Assembly (NCBI RefSeq): GCF_040807025.1
Contig: NC_090943.1
Coordinates: 125,797,400-125,861,399, forward strand
From: Struthio camelus
Taxonomy: Eukaryota; Chordata; Aves; Struthioniformes; Struthionidae
Length of the DNA: 64,000 bases
Direction: 5' to 3'
The stretch's first letter is position 1. Every line of letters begins with the position of its first letter. Shown here one piece after another: positions 24,901 to 36,001 of this stretch. Under the pieces are notes generated by a model. That model was not told the DNA's origin. It saw only the letters and a list, made by a program, of their open reading frames with translations, and searched no databases. The translations under genes were made by a program, and so were the position numbers.

Positions 24901-27900
24901 TCTATAAAGAGTATCTTTGAAGACTAAATCAGATTCAGGTTTCTTTCAGGATGGTTGTTTTGGTTTTTATTCGACAAATGCTGTAATGTAATAAATTGTA
25001 GCTAGCAATTTCTGTTAAGTCATACCCACACAGCCCAACAAGTACTATATTGGGTATGCATGCTAATCTGCTGGGATTATGCCAAAGCAACAATGCTGCG
25101 CTTTTTTGTTTGTTTGTTTGTTTTTGTTTTTTTTAAAGTCTACAATGTGCTATTTTCTAGCTTTTAAACTAAGCCTAGGGCAGGAAATAGAATAAACTAG
25201 CACTGCCTAACTAGATGGGGAGTGTGTGTGTTGGGGGCGTGATGGTTACAGAAAACAGAGCCTGAAACTGTTAAACTGTTACTATATGGATTCTGTGATG
25301 GCAACACACAGAAGCACTAGTGTTTGGATTCAACTTCTGCAAACTATGTTTACATAGTGCTAGTGTACATGTACTTTTCAGTGCAGAGGTCTGAACTGCT
25401 TAGCAATTCTATTAGGACTGGGCACAATTCCAAATACTCTGAAGTAGTAGTACCTAGTGTCATGGCCTCAGGAGTGCATGATGGAGATGGAAACCTTAGA
25501 GATATAATGAGGCCCAGTGGGCTGAGTCCACGGTACATTCAGACAAGTTTTAACAGAGTAGGAGAAAACTGGATTCACGCTAACAGAAATAATATTGTCC
25601 TCAGATTCTAAAAAAAGTGAGGAAGTCAAAAGCAAAAAACGGAAAGGAGCGAAAAGCAGTGAGACAGCAGCAAAGGTGGCACTAATGAAACTGAAAATGC
25701 ATGCGTGTGGGGATAAGTCCTTGCCTCAGGTCAGTCATACTTTTTTTCAATAACTGGCTTATTTATGGGAAGGAGAAGTTTTCTAAATTTCTTGTCCTTC
25801 ATTTAGTGGATCCTCCCCCAGGCTGGTTTTAGTTTTAATTCTCTAAGCTCACAGTCATTTATGCATAGATTTCAACTTGGCACCTGAAAGCTTGTCATTA
25901 ATCTCATATCTGTTAAAAGTTGTCTACATATAGTGTAGAGCAAGCAGATCAAATTACCTTATATTATAGCAGAAATAGGTTTGCTGTGTGGCAGGCAAAT
26001 ACATCTCAGGGATGTCCTTCCTGAGGAATACCGAAAGGCTTCTGGCACACACGGGACACAATTTATACAGCTCTCCCATGCACAACCGAGCTTTGTGTTC
26101 TATAAAGCTTCATTCCTATTTCTGCTACTTAGATTTAAGATATGTATATTCCATTTTTAGATAAGGTGAGCTTGAGGTCAGTTGTTCCTGCTTTGGCTGG
26201 GAAGATGGTCTTGATAGTTGTTTATGTTTGTTTCAGCCTTTAATTTCCTTGATTCTTGAAATACTTCACAGGGTTCCTTATTGTTTCTCACTACAGTAGC
26301 CACTCGGGTACCAAGAGTTCATTTTCTTTTCCCCAGATCAGGATTATGTTGGTTTGGAAAACACTTCTTTCTTTTATCTGGGGTTTCACTTTAGATCAGT
26401 GCTTATGCGTCCTCTGAAAAGAACTGTGTTTAAATAGCTGTTCATAACACTGTTATATTAGCGCACATGCAGTTTAGGCCTTATATTGAATTTATAATAC
26501 TGACAACATCCTATGTGATAGTTTTATTATTAGGTGTTGTCTTAGTAGAATACATTTAACTATTATCTGTAAAACAACAACAGCTATTGATTTTCTGACT
26601 CCTGTTATGAATTTCTTTGTCTCTAGTTTAAATCGTGCTTAAAAATTAGATTAGCAGCATTATGACTTCTGCTTAGGCAGAAATCATAATACAAAGACCT
26701 GTTTGTGGCGTTCTTCACAGTGCCACTTTAATAAATATGTGCTGGAAGAAGAGTGATTAATTTCAAATATTGCAGAATATTAAAAAAAAAACTCCATATT
26801 TATAAGGATATTAAAAAGTTGCTTCCTAATTCCAAAGCCAGTAAGCTGTAGCACAAATGACTGTATGCTCATTTCTCTCATTATTCATTTTCTCAACTGG
26901 ATATTGTGTAACCATCTAGAATAGTGATAATTGTTTATAACACTGCTAAATTAGCCTGTTAACCTCCAATACCTTGCTATTAAATTGCTTTTCAGACTCC
27001 TGACGCTAATATTTTACTGCCCAGCTCTTTTCAGTCAGGTGATAGTTTTTTAATATGAAGTTTCTGGGATTCCTCTTAGGCACGTTAGTTCTCTCATTAT
27101 TATACAGAGAAGATGGAGTCAGATTTTCCTTGCCAGTATACAGCAAAAGGACAGGAGACAGTGGGCACAAACTGCAACACGGGAGATTCCAATTAGATCA
27201 CAGGAAAAAATCTTCACAGCGAGCGTGGTCACTCTGGAACAAGTTGCCCTGAACAAGTGCATCACGTTTCCAAGCTGTGGACTCTTCATCTTTGTGATGT
27301 TCAAAACTTGACTGGATCTGACTCTGAGCAATCAGATCTACCTTGAGAGCTAGATCCAGCTTTAAAGTTGGCTCTGCTTTGAGCACAGTTTTGGACCAGA
27401 TGACCCCATAAGTCCTTCCTGACCTGTGTTATTCTATGACCCAGAAAACAGGGCTATCTTAGATTTGTCTTAACTTCTCTCTGACCTCTTCCTTGAGATT
27501 AGCTTCCTACAGATAGATAATTGTTTCTTTTGGTTTGAGAGCTGATACGAGTTACCTCTCTTGACTGACCAGCTCAGAACAGGAATGCTGCAAAATAACA
27601 TGTTAGTTATTGTGTCCCTGATAGACCGGTATGTTCTTGGGTATGGCACAGAAAGTCCAGGAGGCATATCCCATAGTTAGGGATGCAATAGTAGAATGAG
27701 CTGCTCTGAGAATTACGCTCGGATGAACTGTGGGAGACGGTCTCCTCATCCTTAGAACGTGAAGAGGAGGTGTAGGAAGGTGCTGAGGCACGAACAACAG
27801 TTGAGTGATGTCTGTAATGCAGAATGGCTCTGTTAGCTGTTTTACATTTTTGGCTCAGGTCCTGCTTCCCTTGCCCCTTTGTAATATTCCTTGATGTTAA

Positions 27901-29163
27901 AGATTTTTGCATGTGGAGAGAACTCGAGTTTTGCAGAAAACGCACAAGTTGAAATTCAGACTCAGTTCTATGAGGATAGTTGGAGGAAGGGCGGTTCTCC
28001 TATTGTTAGTGGACTTATTTATGTTTTCCCTAGACAATTAAGACTGTTTTGCTTGATTGTATTTGGCTTGGACTCAGCAAGGGACATCTTAAGTGATTAA
28101 TATATTGATAATACTTGTTTCTGCATTTTCTGTTGAATGCTTAGAAGAAATAAACCTGAGGATGTTGTCCCAATCCCCTGTTTAAAGTCTTTCTCTCATA
28201 AGTTATTCTTGAAATTTCTTTAAAAAAATGTTTCGCTCTGGTAGATTTTCAAGGAACATTTAGTATATAAAAGGAGGAAAAATAGGATAAATGATGAGGT
28301 GGCCTAGACCAAAACATTGGTTTGTGAGGCAGGCATTTCTAGTACAGTGGATTGCTCTATTTCAACAGCTTTTGCATGCCAGTTTGAGTCAGATTGTACT
28401 GCTGCCAAAAGCCAGTACTGCCTATTTAAAGTCACCTTTTCCTCTTCAGATCAGTCACAGCTGTCTAATAAATCCAGGGCAGAGACTGCTTTTATGTCTG
28501 TCTATATGTAATACTATCTATCTATGAAAGTCTGAAGAAAGATGCTCTTCTGACCTTTCTGAACTAACTGTGCAATGTATAAGTGCCTGCAGTTGGAGGG
28601 GTCTGGACTTGGTGATCTCAGCCATTTCTGCTACCTTAATTTTTTTTACTGAAAAACTGTTAGATATGTATCTCTGGAATTGTTTCTTGTTTCTATGAAT
28701 AATTTTTTGCTTGTTTTTCTAGACAGAAAGAGTTTACTTTCAAGTGTTCTTACCAAAGGGAAACAAAGAAAAAAGCAAGCCCATGTTCTTTTGCAGTAAG
28801 TGGAGTATTGGCAAAGTAGTAGATTGTGCAGCTTCCTTAGCAAGCCTTAAAAATGACAACAACAAATCAACAGCTCAGGTAAATCAGTAAAAATAATAAA
28901 CCTGTTCCAATTTGGTATTCTCCCCTCCCTCTTCTTCCTGCTTCCCAGATACAAATTAACATCAAGATTTGCCTATGTTATTTATCCTGCAGAAACTGAG
29001 ATTATGCCATATGGCCTCCGGAGAAGCCTTACCATTTGAGCACACATTGGAAACATGGCTATCTGATAAAGAATATCCGTTGTATAATGGTGGAAACATC
29101 ATTTTGGAGTATCTTGACAATGAAGTTCTATTTATAGAAGATACAGAGTCATACTTCAATTAA
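21723..29163 (+). CDS. ZFAND1: ZFAND1, AN1-type zinc finger protein 1
   Basis: Eight coding exons: 21723-21777, 23209-23251, 24020-24059, 24410-24537, 24625-24716, 25605-25729, 28723-28878, 28993-29163 (810 nt, 269 aa; human 268). Human ZFAND1 brings the 26S proteasome and p97/VCP to stress granules for their clearance. The first AN1 finger has all eight ligands: C10, C15, C25, C28, C33, H36, H42, C44. So does the second: C64, C69, C79, C82, C87, H90, H96, C98. A basic Lys/Arg patch (KSKKRKGAK, residues 128-136) links to a conserved C-terminal ubiquitin-like region (162-269) with KLRLCH, SGEALP and LYNGGNIILEYL. Exon 4 is taken from the AG at 24408-24409, which has a good branch-point match (TACTAAT) upstream and restores the linker VNIRNNCVKSDQH, aligned to the human linker without a gap. 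Intron 5 starts with GC instead of GT (AG|GCAAGT); the other introns are GT-AG. Exon 3, at 40 nt, is the smallest and least certain, but frame and zinc ligands demand it. Confidence 0.95.
22370..22386. repeat. (GAT)n short repeat
   Basis: Five to six GAT units in ZFAND1 intron 1. Confidence 0.85.
24711..24770 (+). repeat. 22-bp direct repeat spanning the ZFAND1 exon 5 donor
   Basis: Copies at 24711-24732 and 24749-24770 match at 20 of 22 positions. The first contains the end of exon 5 and its GC donor; the second is an intronic copy 38 bp downstream, where the donor-like GGCAAGT has become GGCAACT. Confidence 0.8.
25103..25131. repeat. (TTTG)n low-complexity tract
   Basis: TTTG units with flanking T runs in ZFAND1 intron 5. 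Confidence 0.85.
27098..27440 (+). mobile_element. CR1 LINE 3' fragment
   Basis: In ZFAND1 intron 6. It carries the typical CR1 3' UTR landmarks: AGATGGAGTCAGA, 'gggcacaaactgcaacacggga', 'tcactctggaacaagttgcc', 'ggactcttcatctttg', 'gaccagatgacccc' and an end at ATTCTATGAC. The 5' side is truncated, as usual for CR1. Diverged from any remembered consensus, so probably an old insertion. Confidence 0.85.
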
Positions 29164-29496
29164 TCAGTAAATTATGACGAACAAAAAAATGGGAGATTTT
29201 AAAAACAGGGGAGCACTCAAACCAAGTCCAATTTCTTTTTAAAAGCACTGGTATATCATAATCTCTCCTCTGTTATAAAGACACAGTTCCCATCAATTTC
29301 CCAGTTGCATAACTGACTGAATTGAATACTGTCCTGAAAGCAAAATTAGTTATTATAATAACTAATGTAACTGATACTCACTTTCTGGACTAAATCCTTG
29401 CTTTATTTAGCTGTATAATGTCAGTACAATGGTACTCTTAAATTTTGTATTTATAGTATTTTTGTGTAAATGATGGCAAAAGTATGTATTAAGACC

Positions 29497-29516
29497 AATA
29501 AATAATGAAAAATAAA
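29497..29516 (+). terminator. ZFAND1: ZFAND1 polyadenylation signals
   Basis: Two AATAAA hexamers, 29497-29502 and 29511-29516, about 335-350 nt after the stop codon. They are the first on this strand after the gene and a natural 3' end for a short 3' UTR. Confidence 0.7.
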
Positions 29517-29519
29517 CTT

Positions 29520-32500
29520 GCAGCCTATCAGTTCTGTGAAGGTAAGTAACAGCGTACCCTTGCCATATCTCTTCTGTCATCTACAAGAACAGGTTTCCTT
29601 GAGGTTTGGAATCTAGCACTGTCCACGCTCTAGGTTCACATTTATGTTTCTCCCCATAACAATATATTAATTTTAGAAGGAAAGGCTTCTGGATTTAAAT
29701 CTTAACATCACTGCGTGATTAAGTGGATGATTAAAAAAAAAGCATGAAATCATCCCTTTCTGAAAGATATGTAAGAGAGGAAAAAATACAGTTAAATTAG
29801 AAGCATAGTATTCAACATCCTGTACTGTCATCTTGGCTTGGACAATTTCTGACCTTAGGTAAATCTTTTATTTCCTCTTCAGCAGTCCTCAGGATGGACT
29901 GTGGTCTTACTAAGTTTTAAAGTGGTTGTTGACAGTGACTGTACATAAAGAAGTTACACTGCTAGTTGCACTGCTTTTATACACCTTTAGTATTAAGGCT
30001 TTTGCAGTCATTGCAGTGCCTTGAAATTCTTTTTGGAGGTCATTAAGAAGATTATTCAGAGTATCAGTAATTGATATATTCCAGTTGTTGGATCTCTTTT
30101 ATGTGGATTTCAAAATTGGATTGTAAATTGAAAATTAGTGAACATAGCAAGGAAGAACAGCAAGTTTATTTTTATCACAGTTGTGGCTGTTTTGAATTAC
30201 TGTAACAGAAAAACATGTAGTGTTGCACATAAATATTAGGATAAGCACTTTCCTAAACATAAGCAAGTTTTAATGTATAATCGGGCATCCTTGCTTCATC
30301 TTTCTTGTTTCATGCTAAACCTCAACTCTGCTGTGGCCTTGGGCTATCTCCATTTAAACTTAATGGATGAAACCCTTTCAAGACAAATTCCTCCTGCAGC
30401 ATACTTTGTTTGTTTTCATTTGTTTACAATTATTCATACAATGTCCTCCAAGTGGAAGGAATTATTAAGAAAATCCTGTAACAGAAAAGACAAAGTATGA
30501 ATGGGTACGGAGCAGTGGATAGTACAAATCTAAGCTCAATTTGTAAAGCTGTACTGTTATTCCTGCCGCTATATCATGCTGTGCAGTATGAATTAGCTGC
30601 ATAGGTAACCCTCTCTGATACTAAAGCGGCATTATACAACAGGCAAACAAGATTTTCACTTGCAGTCAGTTGTAGCGTATACTACGTGATCCATTGCTAT
30701 TAAAATGACCTAATGCCTGGTGATTAGGGCACAGTCCTCAGGAAGATTGTGGGAGACACAGCTTTCTCCTCCTCTGACTGATGGCAGTAACTACTGAGGT
30801 GCTGGATTAAAGGTAGTGTGACTCATCTTTCTGCGAGTTTGAAGAAAAGAGCTACCTGGGCGCTTTCTTTCATTTGGCTGAATATATTCAGTAATGTTCA
30901 GAGGTGTAACGGGGCCACGGGGACAGAATGTCTATGTTATTCAGATATGTGATGCATTTCAGGAACGCTTTCCTGTCGCTGCAGGACGTATGTAGAAGTG
31001 GAGAGAAACTCTACTGGAGATCAAGGGAGATAAGACTAGAGAAGAGTGCTAGTCCTGTGAGAAATGAAATTTTGGTCCAGAGGAGAGCTGAGCATGAAGC
31101 AGAGGATATATGACAAAGATAGTGTGTTTGTGCTTAGACCTGCAAATGGAAGTGGACACTGCACCGTAACCACAGCCACTCGGGCATTCACAAATCTAGA
31201 TTTGCTGTTTTGGCTCATATTCAATAACTGTGTTGATTTGAGGTTCCCAGTCCAGATTTTTTCTCTAGTACATGCTCCCCTAGAGGGAAGAATTCTCTAG
31301 TGGCTATAGTGCTAGATTCTAGTTCATTTGTAGTTTTGAAAACAAACAGGTAACCATCTGTGAAAAAAACATTTTAGGCATAGCTGCAATAAAAATAAAT
31401 TCACAATGTGAAAGGAAGAGACTGCCTAGCATCCTTTTCGAAAGATACCCTTCATAAGCAGAGCGGTAATGTGGTCTTGTTCAGTTGACCTTAAAGTATT
31501 ATACATTCTTGTACTGCCAAATAGTTTGGCACTTGTAATAATTTAAGAATCTCTATAGCATGATTATATATTGATTGGACTTTTAAAAAAATAAAAAGAC
31601 CTCAGTAAGTGTGTAGCTATTAATTGTTCTTATTTTGCTGCTGCTGTACCATTTTGCTACTGTTGTTTTAACATGACGTAGGTATTAAATGATTTTACTG
31701 TGCAGTGTGTAGATGTCACGAAAAGGAAGGTGCTTCTGGTTTCCATGAAGGAAAGGTTTGATGAAAGGTTTGATGGTATAAATAAGCGCTTCGTACTTTC
31801 TAATTATGGGTGGTTTGGATCTAGTTTTCTTTCCATGGTGGGGGCCCTTAAAGTAACCCACAGACACACTTAGCAGGAGTTAAGTCAAAGCTCTGTAGGT
31901 AAAAAGCAGTTCTGCAGAAAGACCAGAATTGGTCATCAAAAGGTAATCCATGGAATGGAGCGAAGATAGCTAGGATCCTGGAAGTGAGTATAGGGAAAGG
32001 ATGATGGAGATAAGATAGGTGGGAAGCTTTGAGAAATCAATGATGTTCTAGGTGGAGAAAAAGGCAGTTAGGTCTTCGGTGGCTGAGTACTTTAGAAATC
32101 TTTGGTTCCTCATAGTGGGATGTATGTATGTATTTCTCCCGTTTCCTTCACCTGCCTGTAGAGCAGTTTGTGATCTCTCTTCACAGCATATGAGGAACAA
32201 TCCTCTTCTCCCTTGCTCTTTTCCTCCTTTCCTCAGCGATCCCCTATTCCTCTTCCTTTGCATCTTAGGCTGCTGTGGTAAGGAGGATGCGATAAGAGGC
32301 CAGTCATCGCTGTGGGACAGGGAAGCCAAAGAATGCCAAAGAGGACTTGATCCTCCTGCTGCTGTTAGAGAAGTGAGTGGAAAATGCTCCTGCAGAACGG
32401 GATCATCCTTTGCAGAATAAAATCCTCCCATTCCCTCCTCATCGCCTTCCTCATGGCCCCGAGTTTTTCTGCCCTACAAGCTTCAAGGGGGTTGCTCAGG

Positions 32501-33849
32501 CTTGAATGACTAATCTGTTTCCTTCTGTCACGTCTGCTGCAGATAGCTGTCAGAGACAGCTAACTTGCATATGCCTTGGGCCAGTTATGTCCTTATTTCC
32601 ACGGAAAAATGAAAGGGTCCTTTGGGCTAAATTGTCATTCTTCAGGTATTACCCGCAGGAGGAGCTTGTGTTGTGCAAGACAGGAGGGCTGTCACATCCC
32701 TTCCTTTCAGGTGTTACCTGCAGGCAGAACCTATGACTTACACGGCCATGTAGCCTTCCCCCCAAAACAGACCTGTTTGGATCTGAAGTCTGAACAGTAC
32801 AGAGATTTGCATTTAGAAATGCCCCTGCACAGCCTCTTGAGAAGTTGTTTAACTCATACTGCAGATTTTACAGTATATGTAACTGCAGGCAAAATAAGCA
32901 CTCTGAACAAGCTTCATTGTGAATGGAGAGAGAATAGGCCTGGTAAGTAGGAAGTAAGTCTTTGGGAAAATTTAGACAGTTTTATCAGGAAGGCTGCTTT
33001 CACCTAGTGCCAGTTATTATGAAGAGCTGGCATTCTGTAAATGACAATACAAATTCTGCAAGCTACCGTCACCGTCAAAAAATTTTCACTATTATCATGT
33101 TCCAGTAACGTGTCTAGACATTGGACAATCACTTGTAGTAGATGCTGACTACAGAAAATGTATGCAAAGTTACTCACCTCTCTGATTACTGAGTTGAGAT
33201 CATCCTAATTACCAGAACTTAAAACAAAAGGGGCTAGTATGGAGGCAAAGAAAGCTGTTTCAAAGGTGTTGATAATTTTAAAGGGGAAAAAATCAAGATG
33301 CAGTGGAGAAGAATCATCTCTTTTTAGGCACTGTAACTTCAATGAATGAACGAACTACTTCATTTTGCAGGAATTGTTGGGTATTTGTGCATACTTTCTC
33401 ACGGCCTTGTCACACTACCAAAGTTGTCAAAATAAGAGCCACAGCCCATGGATCCAGGCTAAAAGACGAAGACGATGGGCTTGTACCCAGCTGAAGCGCA
33501 GAACTGCATAGCTGTCACAAAGGAGAAGGTCTCACAGAAATTCAGTCACCTCACAACTGCGATTCCTTGGTTAAATGTCCTGCTTCATGCTCCACAGCAG
33601 TCCTACCTTTCCTACAACAATTCCCCGGTGAAACCTAGACTTTTCTTTCACTTTTTTCCCCCCTATATTGGCGAACCTTTGTACGCTACTCCAGATGCTG
33701 AATAATGCAGTCTTATTTTCACCACTGCTGCCTCCAGCAATTAAAAGCTCTGATTAATGCCTATCACGTGCACAGCCTCTTCATCTTACCACACCCAACG
33801 ACTTTAAAAAACAAAAAAAGAAAAAACAAAAAGTACGTGCCAAAAGCTA
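29520..33849. other. Intergenic between ZFAND1 and IMPA1, no gene seen
   Basis: The longest open frames here are about 120 codons (32048-32431 and 32576-32950) and resemble no protein I know. In mammals this interval holds the single-coding-exon bile-acid-transporter relative SLC10A5 (over 400 codons); no open frame of that size exists here. The sequence is otherwise unique-looking and AT-rich, with a small tandem GATGAAAGGTTT duplication near 31750. Confidence 0.6.
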
Positions 33850-34024
33850 CTCCCAGCTCCCAGCGCGGCCCCCACAGCCGCCCGCCTCACGGCGCCGCCA
33901 CCGTCGCCCTTCAGCGGCGCTCGCGCAGGCGCAGCAGCAGCCACAGCGCAGGGCGGCGGGGGCGGTGAAGAGGCGGGGTCAACGCCTGCCGCCGCCGGCG
34001 CGGCGAGCGTGCGCCTGCGCAGTG

Positions 34025-34105
34025 CCTGCACAGCCGGCGGCGCTGCGGCTGCGCGCCTCGGTGCGAGTGGCGGCGGCGGCGGCGGCGGGTCGTGGCGCGG
34101 CAGCG
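34025..34105 (+). other. IMPA1: Probable non-coding first exon of IMPA1
   Basis: The GCAGCG|GTGAGC donor at 34106-34107 is an excellent splice site inside the CpG island. It can join the acceptor TGTAG at 35986-35990, which leads into 11 nt of 5' UTR and then the IMPA1 start codon. The 3' edge is supported by the splice site; the 5' edge is a guess. Confidence 0.5.
34069..34086 (+). repeat. (GGC)6 trinucleotide repeat in IMPA1 5' UTR/promoter
   Basis: Six perfect GGC units inside the probable first exon, the CGG-type repeat often found in CpG-island 5' UTRs. Confidence 0.9.
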
Positions 34106-36001
34106 GTGAGCGTCCACCTGCCTGGCGGCCATTTCGGGGTGCCCCGAGGGGGAACACGCTGCCGCCTCCGCCCAGGGCTGCGCGGCCGTTTCTTCTGTGA
34201 GGCGTTTGCAGGGCAGGGCTGGCCTCCGCCTCCTGCGGGCACGGCGTAAGGCGCTGGCTCCGCCTGAAGCCGGCTCCCCTGGCGGCGGAGGGGCAGCGGC
34301 GGCGCCTGCCTTTCGGGGGTCCGGGGAGGTCGTCGCTTGTCAGTGCACTAAATCAGCTCTGTTTACTAGCGCAGAGGAGAAGCAGGCTAGAGGCGGGGTC
34401 CCTGCCGGGGGCCCCGGGGGCTGCCGTGAAGGAGCCGGGGAAGGTCAGCTGCGTGGCGGTGGCCGCGGGCGTTACTGCTTGGTGCTGCCCTAAGCAGTAG
34501 CTGTTTGCGGATCGCCGCCTCTGCTCTGAGGGCTGGCTCTGAGTTTGTGGGACAAACGGGTCGTGTGGGCATCCGGAGGAGACGAGGCCAAGCCGGGGGG
34601 AAAAAATGCACTTCTTCCAGTAAATGTCGGCACGAGTATCTCACTAGGATAAATGCTCTGGATTTGCTGTTTTGGTGACCCTTGAAAGGTAGATGATTTT
34701 TGATCGTTCGTGAAGCTGCCCCGTTGGACAGGATGGTGAGCTATCTAAGGCTCCGTTAGTACTACCGATGTTTTGTGGAAAGAGGGTAATTTTATTTAGT
34801 GCCGTTCGTACTCAGTTCTGTGTCCCGACAAATTATTTGTGCGTTTCTAAAGGCTGTGACAGGTAAAAGAGGTTATCTGTATGACTGAGGCATCGTACTG
34901 TTTGCATTTTGCATAGCTTTTTTAGCCATCTCTGGCTATTTTAGGTCCAAGACTATTCAGTGAGCACTGTTGAACTGGGGACTCTTGGACCATGCTGACT
35001 GCAGGTTTTTTGTAATGCTTTTCAGTGCTGGTTTTGCATACTCCTATATCTATCCTGTATCTAACCTGTGTGAATTTGCAAGTATTACAGAACTGGTCCT
35101 CACTTCTCAAAGACTGAATCACCTGAGTAGGAACTATCCAGAAGGCCCCTGAAAGGGCTAGGTCTCGAAATGGAAGGAGATTCCCCAAATTCAGAATACC
35201 GTTGTGTCATTAAATGAATATGTGGTCTATCATGGGTGTATTAGAAAGACTGTAAGATACGCTGGTTCGTATTTCACATCGCTCATGCAAGTTGAGATAC
35301 ATACGAGATAAGGTAGCTTACATGCCTTCATAGTATTTAAGAATGTAAAGGACACTTTAAAATAACTGTGATTTCTTGTATCTTTTTCACGTGGAATCAG
35401 AACCATTTCATAGTTGTACTTGGAATAAACCCCTAGAACAAGTCACAGAGGAGTAAGCCACAGAAAGGATAGATTTTGGTTCTGCTCCCCTCTAATTTAA
35501 GATAACCAAAGTCATTTAAACCATGCTTAAAATAGACTAAACTATACCAACAATCATCTGCGGTAAGTTGCAATGAAGATTGCAGTATTTTTTAAGCAAA
35601 CAAGCCCTGAGGTGTACAGTGTATCTAAAAATGTCCTTATGTGTAACCACACTATTGCTTTTTAAAGACTTATGTGTGCACTGAAGTTCATGTCTGAATG
35701 TAGCATTTAGCAGGCATAGTTCTTTCAATGTTGAGGGTCTATATTTGTTGATGTTTTTGTGTTCTGCCTTTCAGATATTCACAAAAATGTAGGAAAAAAA
35801 TCTTATTAAGCTAGAAGTAGTTTGAATTTCTTTTTTTTTTAATTAACTCTTCCATAGTGAAGGATAGGACAACATGTATTCCAGCAAAGCGAAAACATTG
35901 CAGTCTGGGTGACTGGAGTCCAGAGGGGAATAAAGCAATTAGAATCTGTACAAATATCCATAATCATTTATATGTTAATGTATCCTGTAGGCTAAGAAAA
36001 G

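Larger units (their letters stand above)
33850..34480 (+). promoter_or_regulatory. IMPA1: CpG-island promoter of IMPA1 with paired NRF1-type sites
   Basis: Very GC- and CpG-rich block about 1.5-2.1 kb upstream of the IMPA1 start codon. The 10-mer GCGCAGGCGC at 33923-33932 recurs as its exact reverse complement, GCGCCTGCGC, at 34011-34020; both fit the NRF1 consensus (TGCGCAnGCGC-like). The expected start of transcription is just after the second site, with the non-coding first exon ending at the GT donor at 34106. No TATA box is seen. Confidence 0.7.

Noticed and set aside
32048-32950. Overlapping 122-127-codon frames that might be SLC10A5 or a novel gene.
   Set aside because: No transmembrane pattern or symporter motif, no splice logic, and similar-size frames exist on the opposite strand.
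33804-34493. Several open frames of 60-117 codons in the IMPA1 CpG island.
   Set aside because: Ala/Arg/Pro/Gly-rich translations with no resemblance to proteins; the region is a promoter and non-coding exon.
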